Positions 47,096 through 57,819 of a stretch of DNA of 64,000 nt are shown here, piece after piece; position 1 is the first letter of the stretch; each line of letters starts with the position of its first letter. Location of the stretch: positions 18,642-82,641 of the forward strand of contig SKCR01017725.1 in NCBI GenBank assembly GCA_019454045.1. The letters run 5' to 3'. Source of the stretch: Zanthoxylum bungeanum (taxonomy: Eukaryota; Streptophyta; Magnoliopsida; Sapindales; Rutaceae). The translations under genes and the position numbers were made by a program. A model generated the notes under the pieces. That model was not told the origin of the DNA. It saw nothing but the letters and a program-made list of their open reading frames with translations, and made no database searches.

Positions 47096-47516
47096 ACCTT
47101 TACCTATTTGAATATTTAATAAATCTCTGGGGAATGGTTCAATTTCTTTGTTTTTAATGCCTGAGAAAATAGAGGTGCATGAGAAAAACTATTATTATCG
47201 ACGACGGGTAACGGCTCATCAAACCCTTCCTTACCCCCTGATTCTGATTTATTCTCAGTTTTGCGAGGTTCAAGAATAGGTTTGTGGATGTTCTTACCAC
47301 TACAAAGAGTAATAACAGATTTGACTTGGTCTAAGTGCTGATTTCCAGAATTACCATCGTGATAATTTAGATGACTCTTGGGATTTGACTATGGTTGTGC
47401 AAGAAACTTTCCTTTCTCATTAATGGTTAATGCATATGTAATTTTACAAAAGTTTCTTTTAAATCATTCATCATTTGTGTATTTTGGTTATTATGGTTTC
47501 TTATTTTTCCATGAAT
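47096..47516 (-). pseudogene. gag: Athila-1 gag, C-terminal part
   Basis: Between the Athila-2 and Copia-3 insertions the minus strand reads, over several frames, NHNNQNTQMMNDLKE, QVKSVITLCSGKNIHKPI (the Athila Gag-protease spacer, usually VxxVTTLRSGK) and NHSPEIY-IFK-VKV at the Copia-3 junction. The frame then continues in 28742. Frameshifts and stops are frequent. Confidence 0.8.
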
Positions 47517-47521
47517 GCATT

Positions 47522-49632
47522 TGACCGGTGCTTACACACACACACATATAACGCAAGCGCACGTATCGTTCAAGTAGTATAAAAAATATCGATCCCACGA
47601 GGACTTAATACCTAATCTATTAATTTTATGAGGTCAAATGATTATAGTATCTAACATGTTGATTGATTGATTTGAAATGGTGATGATTTTAAATTTAAAA
47701 ACAAGTAAATAAAAATTGCACGAAAGTAGGTTTAAGAAAATTCAATATTAGGAAACTATCTAGGGTTTTGAATCTTTCTAATATCTTTTAAAAGATGAAG
47801 TGGTTATTTCATGTTTGTGTAATATATCGGTTTACTATCTGGAACACTAAATTATGCGAAAGCCTCTGTCGATGGTCAGACGCAAATACCCAGTATAACC
47901 CAATTGAACCATATGTCTATGTCAACCAAATTACTTGGATTCATTAAGTTTAAGTTCCAATTATGGCTACCCCGCCCGACAGGTATATGTCTATCCTGTA
48001 AGGAAATTTATTAAAGGGTTATCTATCCTCAAGGAAGATCGTGGGCTATTAAGTCTAAGGCTGAAACCTAAAATTCCTTTGTCAAGTTTATTTTAGATTT
48101 ACCATATCAATCTTATTAGTGGCCAATTAACAAGACGTATTAAGCTTAAGACTTAATAAGTAAACCTTTAAATTACCCAAACTATAAAATAACCCCTTAT
48201 AAACCGGTGATATTGGATTTCATCACAACCCCAGAAAACTGGCTTAGTTACGACACATATTTACGGGTAGTAAAAACTTAAATAAAATAAAAGACATAAA
48301 GTAAATGCTGAAAAGTAAATTGCTGAAAAGTAAATGACGGAAAGTAAATGCTGAAATTAAATACTGAAAGTTAAATGCTGAAAAGTAAATGCTGAAAGTA
48401 AATTACTGAAAAGTAAATGCTGAAAGTAATTACTGAAAAGTAAATGCTGAAAAGTAAATGCTGAAAGTAAATTACTGAAAAGTAAATAAACTAAAAGTAC
48501 AATAAAAGAAAATACTAAGGTAAAAGATCCACTTTTATTACTTCTATCTTAGATATCTCCCTTAATATAATATATTAACTTTGCATGATAATTACCAATC
48601 AGCCATATAGGCGGTATCCAGATTAAGTCAAATTAATAATTAATTACCAACCGACCAATCAGGCGGTATCCAGTTTAGTCAGGTTAAAACCAATTTAAAT
48701 AATTACCAACCAACCAATATGGCGGTATCCTCGTTAAGTCAGGTTTTAACTAGTTTATATATTATAATTAAGGGAGATTAATCTAAATATTAATAATAAA
48801 AGTTTTACCTCTTACCCCGGCAAAGGGGAGTTACCTCCTCATTACTGAAAAGTAAAAACTGAAAATTAAAGAAAGAAAAGTATTGTGCGTAAAAGTAAAT
48901 TGCGGAAAGTAAAAAATGAAAAGTAAAGGAAAGAAAGTGCAAAAGCGGAAATTAATTACTGAAAGGTGTAAATAAACAGACAAGATACAATCTTCTTAGT
49001 ATTCTTAAGGAATTCCTGAGAAGAAAGTATACAAATGAAATGACTTGGTATTTATAGGCAAAATTTTGCCTCCATCAAATCATCCACCAAATCAATTATT
49101 AATTGCTCCACTAATTGCTTATCATGTTTGGTGGTGATTTGATAATTTTTATTATTTATTTATTAATTTATTTTTTGCTTTGAAAATGATTGAAAATGAC
49201 TTTAATAATTACACACAACACACTTATGGATGGTTCATCAATTTCGGGCATGAAATCTTCAGAATTCGAAATTATTTCGTCTTTCCAAGTTGTAGATATT
49301 TGAGTCTTCTTTAATCTGGACCTTGAATCAGCTCAATTCGATATCAGAGTAAAAGGTTATGCCCAAAATACGACAGATACGCAAAACTGGAATTTCCAAA
49401 ACTGCACTTCGTGGAAACGCCCTTTCAAGTTTCCAATCTCCAAAATTAATATTCAAGTCTATTTTTTACCTTTATTTGACCCACATTTCGTCCTAAATGA
49501 TTTCATTGTGTCCCAATATTATTTTATCTGCAAAATAAACTAAAACACATCAAAACGTTCATCAAACCCGAGAAACTAAACAAAATATTAAGTAAAAGGG
49601 GCGGTAAATATTGATATATTTTCCGCTCATCA
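47522..49632 (-). repeat. Athila-2 3' LTR (2111 bp)
   Basis: Very similar to 54541-56640. It contains (CA)n at 47533, an array of about 14-bp units TGCTGAAAAGTAAA (48295-48495) and three about 70-bp units with ATTACCAACCRACCAATCAG and GGCGGTATCC (48590-48760). The TATA box TATAAATA is on the minus strand at 49049-49056. A PPT-like AATCGGGGTG (minus, 49633-49642) borders it. Confidence 0.92.
48295..48495. repeat. 14-bp minisatellite TGCTGAAAAGTAAA in Athila-2 LTR
   Basis: At least twelve imperfect units in a row, with relatives again at 48845-48960. The other LTR has the same array at 55310-55500 with a different number and order of units. Copy-number change after insertion is therefore visible. 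Confidence 0.85.
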
Positions 49633-49837
49633 CACCCCGATTATTTTTACCATTCTCCTAATACACAGTCGACAAAATATTAATCAACTCATTTTTGCCC
49701 ACAACAGTCACAAGTGCAGTTGATAAGAGAGTAATATTTTTGTCCTAAAGTTTTATCAGAATTCACACATTTTTGCAGCAATGGAATAATTTTTCTGATT
49801 TTTTCTTTTTCTTTTGATTTTTTTTATATACAATATC

Positions 49838-50075
49838 TTCCATCTATATAGCGAGTGTTGGGTCGGTGGCTCCCAAACCAGTTGGCTTTAGGGTACCAGG
49901 TGTTAAGACACCCCTACAGGCTTAATTACTCAGACTTCAGATATATATATTTTTGCAGCATCTTTGATCCATGTAGCGAGCTTTGGGCTAGTGACTCCCA
50001 AACCAGTTGGCTTTAGGGCACTAGGTGTTAAAACACCCTTACAGCTTAATAATTCGGACCTCGGACGTTTTTTTT
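49838..50075. repeat. Two ~125-bp tandem repeats in Athila-2 3' UTR
   Basis: Units with GGCTCCCAAACCAGTTGG, TTAGGGYACYAGGTGTTAA and ACACCCCTACAGGCTTAAT start near 49838 and 49964. They are homologous to the three-unit array of Athila-1 at 22510-22880. Confidence 0.82.
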
Positions 50076-50609
50076 TTAATTTTTTTTACTCTATCACTTT
50101 TTGAGATGCTTCCTCCAATTAAACTAGAGCACTGAATATTACAAACTTTTCAATTATAATCATGTCCGTATGTTACTATGCATGTTGATAATACCTGCCA
50201 ACTGAGCATATGAAGATTTATTTTAGTCAATTTTATAGAGAATTTACAAATTAAATAATTCAAAAGGAAATAAACAAAAATTAACTTGTTCCGAAAATAG
50301 GTTTGAAATACGTTTCAGGAGTAAAAACTCCTTACTCAGCTATCTCTCACCAATTTCACATTTTTAGTCAAAATAAAAACAAAAAAAAAACGTAAAATTT
50401 TTTTTGTAATTTTTGAAAATTTTTCAATTTTTTTGTATTTTTCGAAAATTTTTTTGACTAAAAATAAAAACAACACACAACTAAAAACAAGATATTGATC
50501 AACTAATTCCCTCCCCCAAACCTAAATGAGACATTGTCCCCAATGTCTTAAACAATAGAAGAAGAGCTTGGAAGATAATACCTGATTAGCTGAAATTCTA
50601 CACGAAAAG

Positions 50610-51262
50610 TTAAAGGTTAAGATCCAGATTAATCCGACGCCTCTTACCATGATCGTCCTCGATCCAATTTATCTTTGAAAGGATAGGGTCAATTTGTGGT
50701 TCATAGGCTAAGATTTGGTCAATTAGATCCGGAGCAGTTCTGGCAGTAAAGAGGAGTTCTTTCATAGGTTTTGACACGAACCCATTTCTTCGAGCATCAT
50801 CAAGAAACACACAAAGAAAATCATAAAATCCTTCAACGTTGTACAGTCTAAGCGGTTTCTGGTGTATGTTCAGGTTCGCCCAAGATAACAATGTAAAAAT
50901 TTCCTCCAATGTACCCAAGCCACCTGGAAAAGCAATAAAAGCATCATCACAGTTAATCATTTCTACCAATCGTTCAGACATACCTGGCACGATCAATTCC
51001 TCTCCGTTTGATGGTCCAATAAGATTTGCCTCCGCCAAAGGTTTTTGGATGATTCCCAAAACGTGACTGCCTCCATCCTGTACAGTTTTTGAAACGATCC
51101 TCATAAGTCCAAGATTGCCTCCGCCATTTACTAAGTGCATATTCCTTGCAGCTAAGACTCGACCCAATTCCTGTGCTGCCTCTACGTATTGTGGCTTACA
51201 CCAACACTAGTACCGCAAAACACACAGATGTTGTCAACTCGTCTTCTTGAAGTGGCTTCCAT
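50610..51262 (-). pseudogene. LOG-like: LOG-like cytokinin riboside 5'-monophosphate phosphoribohydrolase, Athila-2 copy
   Basis: The enzyme family frees active cytokinin from its ribotide. The start ATG at 51262 (MEATSRRRVDN, then ICVFCGTS) aligns with Athila-1. One base is missing near 51198, after GTSVG, and from 51167 the frame is open to TAA 50610 (185 residues). Seen: ARNMHLVNGGGNLGLM (family form YGGG; Tyr is Asn here), VLGIIQKPL, VPGMSERLVEMI, the intact signature PGGLGTLEE, LLSWANLNIHQKPL and tail INLDLNL. Total length without the deletion is 217 codons, as in Athila-1, with no introns although plant LOG genes have several. It lies 250 bases downstream of the Cys-rich ORF and before the 3' UTR repeats. 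A shortened product from Met 51167 is possible but would lack the first strand of the fold. Confidence 0.92.
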
Positions 51263-51512
51263 GTTTTACTCTGGATGTCTTCAAAAGTGCAATGATGAGT
51301 TGAGTTTATAATACCTGAAAAGGGTGAGTAAAATAGTAGCACTAGTACCTGTCAAATGACAATTATTAGTTAATAGTAAAATAAATCGTGATAGTCAAAA
51401 AGGTCTGGATCCTGTCGGAGAAAGTAAAAGAAAACAACAAAACAAATCACAATTATTAGGAAAAGATAAAGAGATATAATATGTACAAGAAAAGTAGCGG
51501 CTTGATTGACGT

Positions 51513-51961
51513 CTATGCGTCAGGGACAAGCTTCCCATCCAATTTTCTTATAAATTGGCAAACAGCGTCTCAAGAGTCGAAGATATATTATCTACAGACT
51601 CCTTACTCAAGCCATCCTTAATGAATTTAATTTTGTCTTCACGATTATCAGACACCATTACTAAAGAACGACAACGAGTATTGCAATTCCAGCGTGCACA
51701 TTTGTAACAAACACCCATTTGCTTAGCTCTACGTTTCTTTGCATAGGTGTTTCTTCCAAAACCAGGCAGATGTGAAATAAAAGATTCAGAAGACTCACCT
51801 GCCAATCGGACCCGTGCTTCGATAATCCAATGAATGTCAGTAGGAATACCTTTGATCATCAGTAGTCTCATCCGTTCCAAGCGAGCTTTGTAGACTTTCA
51901 TCATAGATTTTTGAGGGAGAGAATGAAATTATTTGTGAAGATTTACGAGATTTTCTTCCAT
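51513..51961 (-). pseudogene. Cys-rich basic protein resembling carlavirus nucleic-acid-binding protein, Athila-2 copy
   Basis: ATG 51961 aligns with the Athila-1 start. A TAA at codon 11 follows, and the frame is then open from 51904 to 51548. Visible in order: KARLERMRLLMIKGIP, VRLAGES, GFGRNTYAKKRRAKQMG (basic, nuclear-signal-like), CYKCARWNCNTRC (four Cys that could bind zinc), DKIKFIKDGLSK. An internal deletion shifts the frame near 51565. The ancestral tail VCQFIRKLDGKLVPDA continues to TAG 51513 in another frame. Carlavirus NABPs, known RNA-silencing suppressors, show the same arrangement: GxGRSTYAxRRRA, then GRCxRC and more Cys. The resemblance is from memory of the family pattern, not an alignment. 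An alternative is a host or retroelement zinc-binding protein. Confidence 0.6.
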
Positions 51962-51986
51962 CCTGAAATGACTTAATCTTCAAAAA

Positions 51987-52540
51987 CTAAACATACAAAA
52001 TTAAATTACACCAAATCACAATATATACACAAATTGCATGGGTTGCCTCCCTGCGAGCGCTAAGTTTAAAGTCGTCAGCTAGACGTGACTTCTCAAACGT
52101 TAGGCTGGATCTGAAAGTGTGACACTTTCTTTTTTGTCGCTCAAATGATTCTCCCCAGTTGTGCTTGACACGCTTGTTTTTAACCTTGAATGTTTTGTTG
52201 GAGTCGGGATCATATATCTCAACGGCTCTGTCTGGTAAAACCTTGGTGATCACAAATGGACCTGACCACAGTGATTTTGGCTTCCATGGGAAGAATTTCA
52301 CCATTGATTTGTTTAACAGTACCTTCTGCCCTGGTTCCAGTTGTATGCGCACTAACTTCTCATCCTGTCTCTTCTTGGCCTTTTCTTTGTACAATTTGGT
52401 ATCCTCAAAAGGCTGATTGTGAAATTCCTCCAATTCGTTGAGCTGGTGGAACTTTTTCTCTTATGTTGCTTGTAGTGCAAGAATTGACTTTTTCAGTGCA
52501 AAAGACGCTTTATCTTAAGGCTCCACAGGCAATTGACATA
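51987..52540 (-). pseudogene. Athila-2 integrase C-terminal region
   Basis: Minus reading from 52540: CQLPVEP-DKASFALKKS (family [15 protein letters not shown]), HQLNELEEFHNQPFEDTKLY, GQKVLLNKSMVKFFPWKPKS and LWSGPFVITKVLPDRAVEI. This is the DNA-binding end of Athila integrase. It is joined directly to protease sequence, so the integrase core is lost. The frame runs on to 51987 in sequence with no family match. Confidence 0.88.
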
Positions 52541-53067
52541 TTTTAAGTTTGTCAGTAGAACTTTGCATTGCATTGGAGTTCTGAATGGTACTGTGTATCA
52601 CATCAAGTCTGAAACATTCCTCATTCTTTCCATCATCTGGGAAGTTCATGGCCTTGAAAACATTGAATGTTACTTCTTGGTCTTGTACCCTCATGGTTAA
52701 TTCTCCTTTTTGTACATCAATAATGGTTCGACCTGTAGCCAAGAATGGTCTCTCGAGAATGATCGGCACGTCTTCATCTTCCTACATATCAAGGATAATA
52801 AAATCTGCTGGGAAAATGAATTTGTCAACCTTGACCAACACATCCTCAACTACGCCTCTTGGAAATACGAACGTTCTATCAACAAGTTGTAGAGAGACTG
52901 AAGTGGGCATTATTTCTCCAATCTGCAGTTTCCTGAAAATAGAAAAAGGTATCAAGTTAACACTAGCATCTAAATCACATAAAGCCTTACCAAAGTCATG
53001 TTCTCATATGGTGCAAGGAACATCGAAACTGCTAGGATCTTTCAATTTTGGAGGAAGTTTCCTCTGA
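52541..53067 (-). pseudogene. Athila-2 protease
   Basis: Minus-strand motifs: LCDLDASVNLIPFSIF-type start (52990-52930, family DLGAS), FIFPADFIILDM, IILERPFLATGRTIIDVQKG and LTMRVQDQEVTFNVF. A stop lies after the FIILDM segment near 52780. The next domain should be RT but the sequence goes into integrase at about 52540. Confidence 0.85.
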
Positions 53068-54433
53068 ATGATAGCGCTGCATTCTTCTGATAATGCTACT
53101 ATCTCGTAATCTCCCAATCTCCGCTTTCGTGAAAGAATATCTTTCATGAATTTGGCATAGCTGTGCATTTGTTCCAACGCTTCTGCAAATGAAATGTTGA
53201 TATGCAGCTTTTTGAACACCTCCAAGAATCGAGCAAATTGATTGTCCAGTTTATTTTTCTGAAGACGCTGAGGAAATGGTGGAGGTGGAGTGATCTGTTC
53301 TTTTTCCTTTGCTTCTTTTTCCTCCATCTGTTGCTTTGTTTCTTTTGGAACTTCCTCAGCAGTTGTTTTGGCTCCAACATCTTTGTTGATTTCAGTACCG
53401 CTTTTTAACATGATGGCATGACATTATTCCTTTCCTATGTTCCTTGGATTTGGCTCTGTGTTGCTGGGAAGAGTACCTGGTGGTCTGTAACTCTGAGCAT
53501 TGGCCAGTTGTCCCATTTGATTCTCCAGTGCTTTAATAGAAGCTGATTGACTTTGAATTAATGCTGCTTGGGATTGAAACATAGTATCATATCTTGATGC
53601 TTGAGAGTCGTGTTTTGCTTCTATCTTTTTCAAGTGGGTCAACACTTCTGTTATTCCTTATTCATTTTCCTGCTTCTGACCTTTGTTCTGTTGTTGGAAT
53701 CCGGGTGGTGGGTTGTATATTTGCCCTGAATTGTTGCTCCATGTGAAATTGGGATGGTTGCTCCACCTTGGGTTGTAGGTGTTCGAATATGGATTGTTCC
53801 ACTGTCTGTTGAAATTGTTGACATAATTCACCGTTTCTTTATGTTGGTTGAAAGATTCTGACTCAGGTGCTCCTCCAAATGGTGAACTTGTGGATCCACC
53901 ATTAACCTTCATGTTACGAGTTTCCAGATTTTTGCAAATCTGATCCAGCTTGGAATTCAGTGTTGTGTTAGCTCAAACTTCATAAATTCCTACAATTCTT
54001 TGGATCATGCTCCTTTCAAGGAATATGGAAAAACTCGTAGTCTCATAGCTTCTTCAGCTACTCGGTTGTAGTTGAAAGTACCGCAAACTTCCAGGAAGTT
54101 GCTGATGTGGGCATTAGGATCTTCAGTTGCATTTCCCCCAAACTGTACTGACTGCTGAATCATCTGGATGCATATTTTGATGTCACCCGTATTTGCTGGT
54201 AAGGGAGGAAGTACAATACAACAAATGAGTCCGTCAACCACAAGAATGGTTCTATCTCGAATGGGAATTGGTGGTGCAACGTTCAAAGGTTCAGGTTCCA
54301 TGTTAATGATTGCTTCTTGGCCTTCTCGCTTTTCCCTTCTCAACTGTCTGATGGTTCTTTCAATTTCTGGGTCAAGCGGTTGGAGTTCAAAGCTTCTGGT
54401 TCGTCTCATGTACTTTATGAGAACCTGAAACAC
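53004..54433 (-). pseudogene. gag: Athila-2 gag
   Basis: In minus order: N-terminal FELQPLDPEIERTIRQLRRE (54433-54330), the capsid start FGGNATEDPNAHISNFLEVC (54150-54100) and AMRLRVFPYSLKGA (ends 54005). Next come an Asn/Pro/Gln-rich segment (YNPRWSNHPNFTWSN, 53800-53660) and the coiled-coil MGQLANAQSYRPPGTLPSN (53500-53430), then IPFPQRL-like linker and LEVFKKLHINISFAEALEQM (53200). Gag is shortened: most of the capsid between 54005 and 53912 is missing, and frames change near 53650 and 53420. Confidence 0.87.
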
Positions 54434-54516
54434 AAGAAAACAAAAACAATAAGTAAAAAGAAATTAGATACAAGTAAAATATCTAACCCCAAAACTAATA
54501 GTGAAAGATAAATAAG

Positions 54517-54534
54517 TCCCCGACAACGGCGCTA
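54517..54534 (-). other. Primer binding site of Athila-2
   Basis: The minus strand reads TAGCGCCGTTGTCGGGGA six bases from the LTR, one base off TGGCGCCGTTGTCGGGGA, the Asp-tRNA-type site of Athila elements. Confidence 0.8.
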
Positions 54535-54540
54535 AAAACT

Positions 54541-56640
54541 TGACCGGTGCTTACACACACACATATAACGCAAGCGCACGTATCGTTCAAGTAGTATAAA
54601 AAGTATCGATCCCTCGAGGACTTAATACCAAATGATTACTAGTATCTAACATGTTGATTGATTGATTTGAAATGGTGATGATTTTAAATTTAAAAACAAG
54701 TAAATAAAATTGCACGAAAGTAGGTTTAAGAAAATTCAATATTAGGAAACTATCTAGGGTTATGAATCTTTCTAATATCTTTTAAAAGATGAAGTGGTTA
54801 TTTCATGTTTGTGCAATATATCGGTTTACTAACCTGGAACACTAAATTATGCGAAAGCCTCTGTAGATGGTCAGACGCAAATACACAGTATAACCCAATT
54901 GAACCATATGTCTATGTCAACCAAATTACCTGGATTCATTAAGTTTAAGTTCCAATTATGGCTACCCCCCCCGCCCGACAGGTATATGTCTATCCTGTAA
55001 GGAAATCTATTAAAGGGTTATCTATCCTCAAGGAAGATCGTAGGCTATTAAGTCTAAGGCTGAAACCTAAAATTCCTTTGTCAAGTTTATTTTAGATTTA
55101 CCAATCAATCTTATTAGTGGCCAATTAACAAGACGCATTAAGCTTAAGACTTAATTAGTAAACCTTAAAATTACCTAAACTATAAAATAACCCCTTATAA
55201 ACCGGTGATATTGGATTTCATCACAACCCCAGATAACGGGCTTAGTTACGACACATATTTACGGGTAGTAAAAACTTAAATAAAATAAAAGACATAAAGT
55301 AAAATGCTGAAAAGTAAATTGCTGAAAAGTAAATGACCGAAAGTAAATGCTGAAATTAAATACTGAAAGTTAAATGCTGAAAAGTAAATGCTGAAAGTAA
55401 ATTATTGAAAAGTAAATGCTGAAAGTAAATTGCTGAAAAGTAAATTGCTGAAAAGTAAATGCTGAAAGTAAATTGCTGAAAAATAAATAAAGTAAAAGTA
55501 CAATAAAAGAAAATGCTGAGGTAAAACGATTCACTTTTATTACTTCTATTTTAGATATCTCTCTTAATATAATATATTAACTTTGCATGATAATTACCAA
55601 TCAGCCATATAGGCGGTGTCCAGATTAAGTCAAATTAATAATTAATTACCAACCGACCAATCAGGCAGTATCCAGTTTAGTCAGGTTAAAACCAATTTAA
55701 ATAATTACCAACCGATCAATATGGCGGTATCCTCGTTAAGTCAGGTTTTAACTAGTTTATATATTATATTTAAGGGAGATTAATCTAAATATTAGTAATA
55801 AAAGTTTTACCTTTTACCCCAGCAAAGGGGAGTTACCTCCTCATTACTGAAAAGTAAAAACTGAAAATTAAAGAAAGAAAAGTATTGTGCGTAAAAGTAA
55901 ATTGCGGAAAGTAAAAATTGAAAATTAAAGGAAAGAAAGTGCAAAAGCGGAAATTAATTATTGAAAGCTGTAAATAAACAAACAAGATACAATCTTCTTA
56001 GTATTCTTAAAGAATTCCTTAGAAGAAAGTATGAATTTATAAATGAAATGGCTTGGTATTTATAGGCAAAATTTTGCCTCCATCAAATCATCCACCAAAT
56101 CCATTATTAATTGCTCCACTAATTGCTTATCATGTTTGGTGGTGATTTGATAATTTTTATTATTTATTTATTATTTATTTTTTTGCTTTGAAAATGATTG
56201 AAAATGACTTTAATAATTACACACAACACACTTCTGGATGGTTCATCAATTTCGGGAATGAAATCTTCAGAATTCGAAATTATTTTGTCTTTCAAAGTTG
56301 TAGATCTTTGAGTCTTATTTAATCTGGAACTTGAATCAGCTCAATTCGATATCAGAGTAAAACGTTATGCCGAAAATACTACAGATGCGCAAAATTGGAA
56401 TTTCCAAAACTGCACTTCGTTGAAACGCCCTTTCAAGTTTCCAATCTCCAAAATTAATATGTCAAGTCTAATTTTGCCCTTATTTGACCCACATTTCATC
56501 CTAAATGATTTCATTGTGTCCCAATATTATTTTATCTGCAAAATAAACTAAAACACATCAAAACGTTCATCAAACCCGAGAAACTAAATAAAATATTAAG
56601 TAAAAGGGGCGGTAAATATTGATATATTTTCCGCTCATCA
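54541..56640 (-). repeat. Athila-2 5' LTR (2100 bp)
   Basis: Partner of 47522-49632, with the same boundaries, minisatellite and GGCGGTATCC units (55610-55740). Outer target duplication GCATT at 56641. It differs mainly by short indels (for example at 54610-54650), so the insertion is fairly young. Confidence 0.92.
56057..56064 (-). promoter_or_regulatory. TATA box of Athila-2 5' LTR
   Basis: TATAAATA on the minus strand in the context TTGCCTATAAATACCAAG. The same TTGCCTATAAATA is in both LTRs of Athila-1, so the core promoter is conserved between the two families. Confidence 0.65.
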
Positions 56641-56645
56641 GCATT

Positions 56646-57816
56646 CAAGTTATCCTCAATGGTTTTCCTAGGTGGTTGTACATATGGTGCACAATTCTGG
56701 GAATTTCGAAAATTCTGGTGAACTTGGGGAGGTTGGTGTGAGGGTTGTGCTTGGTTATCATTCCTCCAATTGAAGTTTGGATGTTTTCTCCAACCAGAAT
56801 TATAGGTCTGTGAGTATGGGTTTCGGTTTGGCTTGTTGAATGTGTTTATGGAACTGACTTGGTCATGGAGACATTCTTTCAGGGGTGATAAGGACGGAAA
56901 AACTTTTATGACATGTTTATTTGAACTACAAATTTAACATATGACTTCCTGAACTGACTTGACATGATCACTCTTTCCCGTTTCTAAAGCCTCAATTTTT
57001 TTAGACAGAGATGCATACTTGGCAGCAAGGTCATGATCTTCCCTAAAGTTAAACATACCTCTACCAGATGGCAATGGTTTAACAGATGACTCATATATAC
57101 CTATTGTATCCCATTGTTGTATGTTCTCTGCTATGTGCTCTAAGTAATCTAATGCATCTTCAGGATCTTTGTCCCTGAACTCACCGTTACATCATCTCCA
57201 CTACTTGTCTACCTTGGGGTGTTAAACCTTCGTAGAAGTGGGCAACTAACCTCCATGTTTCAAACCCGTGATGTGGATAAATATTTAACATCTCTTTATA
57301 CCTCTCCTAACATTGGTAAATTGTTTCCCGACTCTTGTGTGAATGTTGTGATTCTTCTCTTAAAGGAATTTGTCCTGTGAGGGGGAAAGAACTTTTTAAG
57401 AAAATGATTTTTTAAATCATCCCATGTTCTAATAGATCATGACCTAAGGTTTTGTAGTCAAATTTTAGCTTTATCCTTTAAAGAAAAGGGAAAAAACTTT
57501 AACCGAATTATATTCATACTATAATTTTGGTCTGTGCAAGTGTTACATAACTCTTCAAACTCTCTTAGGTGCTGATAGGGTTTCCTGATTCTAGACCGTG
57601 GAATGTGGGTAAACGATTGATGACACTCGATTTAAAATTGAAACGTGCAGCTTCTGGAGGAAAAAAAATGCCAGATGGTGATCCTGTCCCAGTGAGATTC
57701 ATGAATTGTCTGAGTGTCCTAGGATGATTAGGACCTCCATGCTGAGACTCGTTTTCTTCATGATTAACAGGGTTTTCAACTCGGGCATGTGGATTTTCAA
57801 TTTGGTTTTCAGCCAT
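56646..57816 (-). pseudogene. gag: Athila-1 gag, N-terminal part
   Basis: ATG 57816 starts MAENQIENPHARVENP. LRQFMNLTGTGSPSGIFFP and FNFKSSVINRLPTFHGLES follow (to 57565), then the capsid and linker in broken frames down to the Athila-2 junction at 56646. There an Asn/Gln-rich stretch is followed by the QxxNxxNPGW-type region. It continues beyond Athila-2 at 47516. Confidence 0.82.
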
Positions 57817-57819
57817 TCT

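Larger units (their letters stand above)
47522..56640 (-). mobile_element. Athila-2, younger Athila-type element with LOG and NABP-like genes, RT deleted
   Basis: LTRs of 2.1 kb (47522-49632 and 54541-56640) run from TGACCGGTGC to CCGCTCATCA and are flanked by a perfect GCATT duplication (47517-47521, 56641-56645). In minus order: primer site, gag, protease, a deletion joint, integrase C-terminus, Cys-rich ORF, LOG-like ORF, repeats and 3' LTR. RT, RNase H and the integrase core are missing. It is inserted in the gag of Athila-1, to which it is a cousin and not a copy, since the LTRs differ. Confidence 0.92.
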
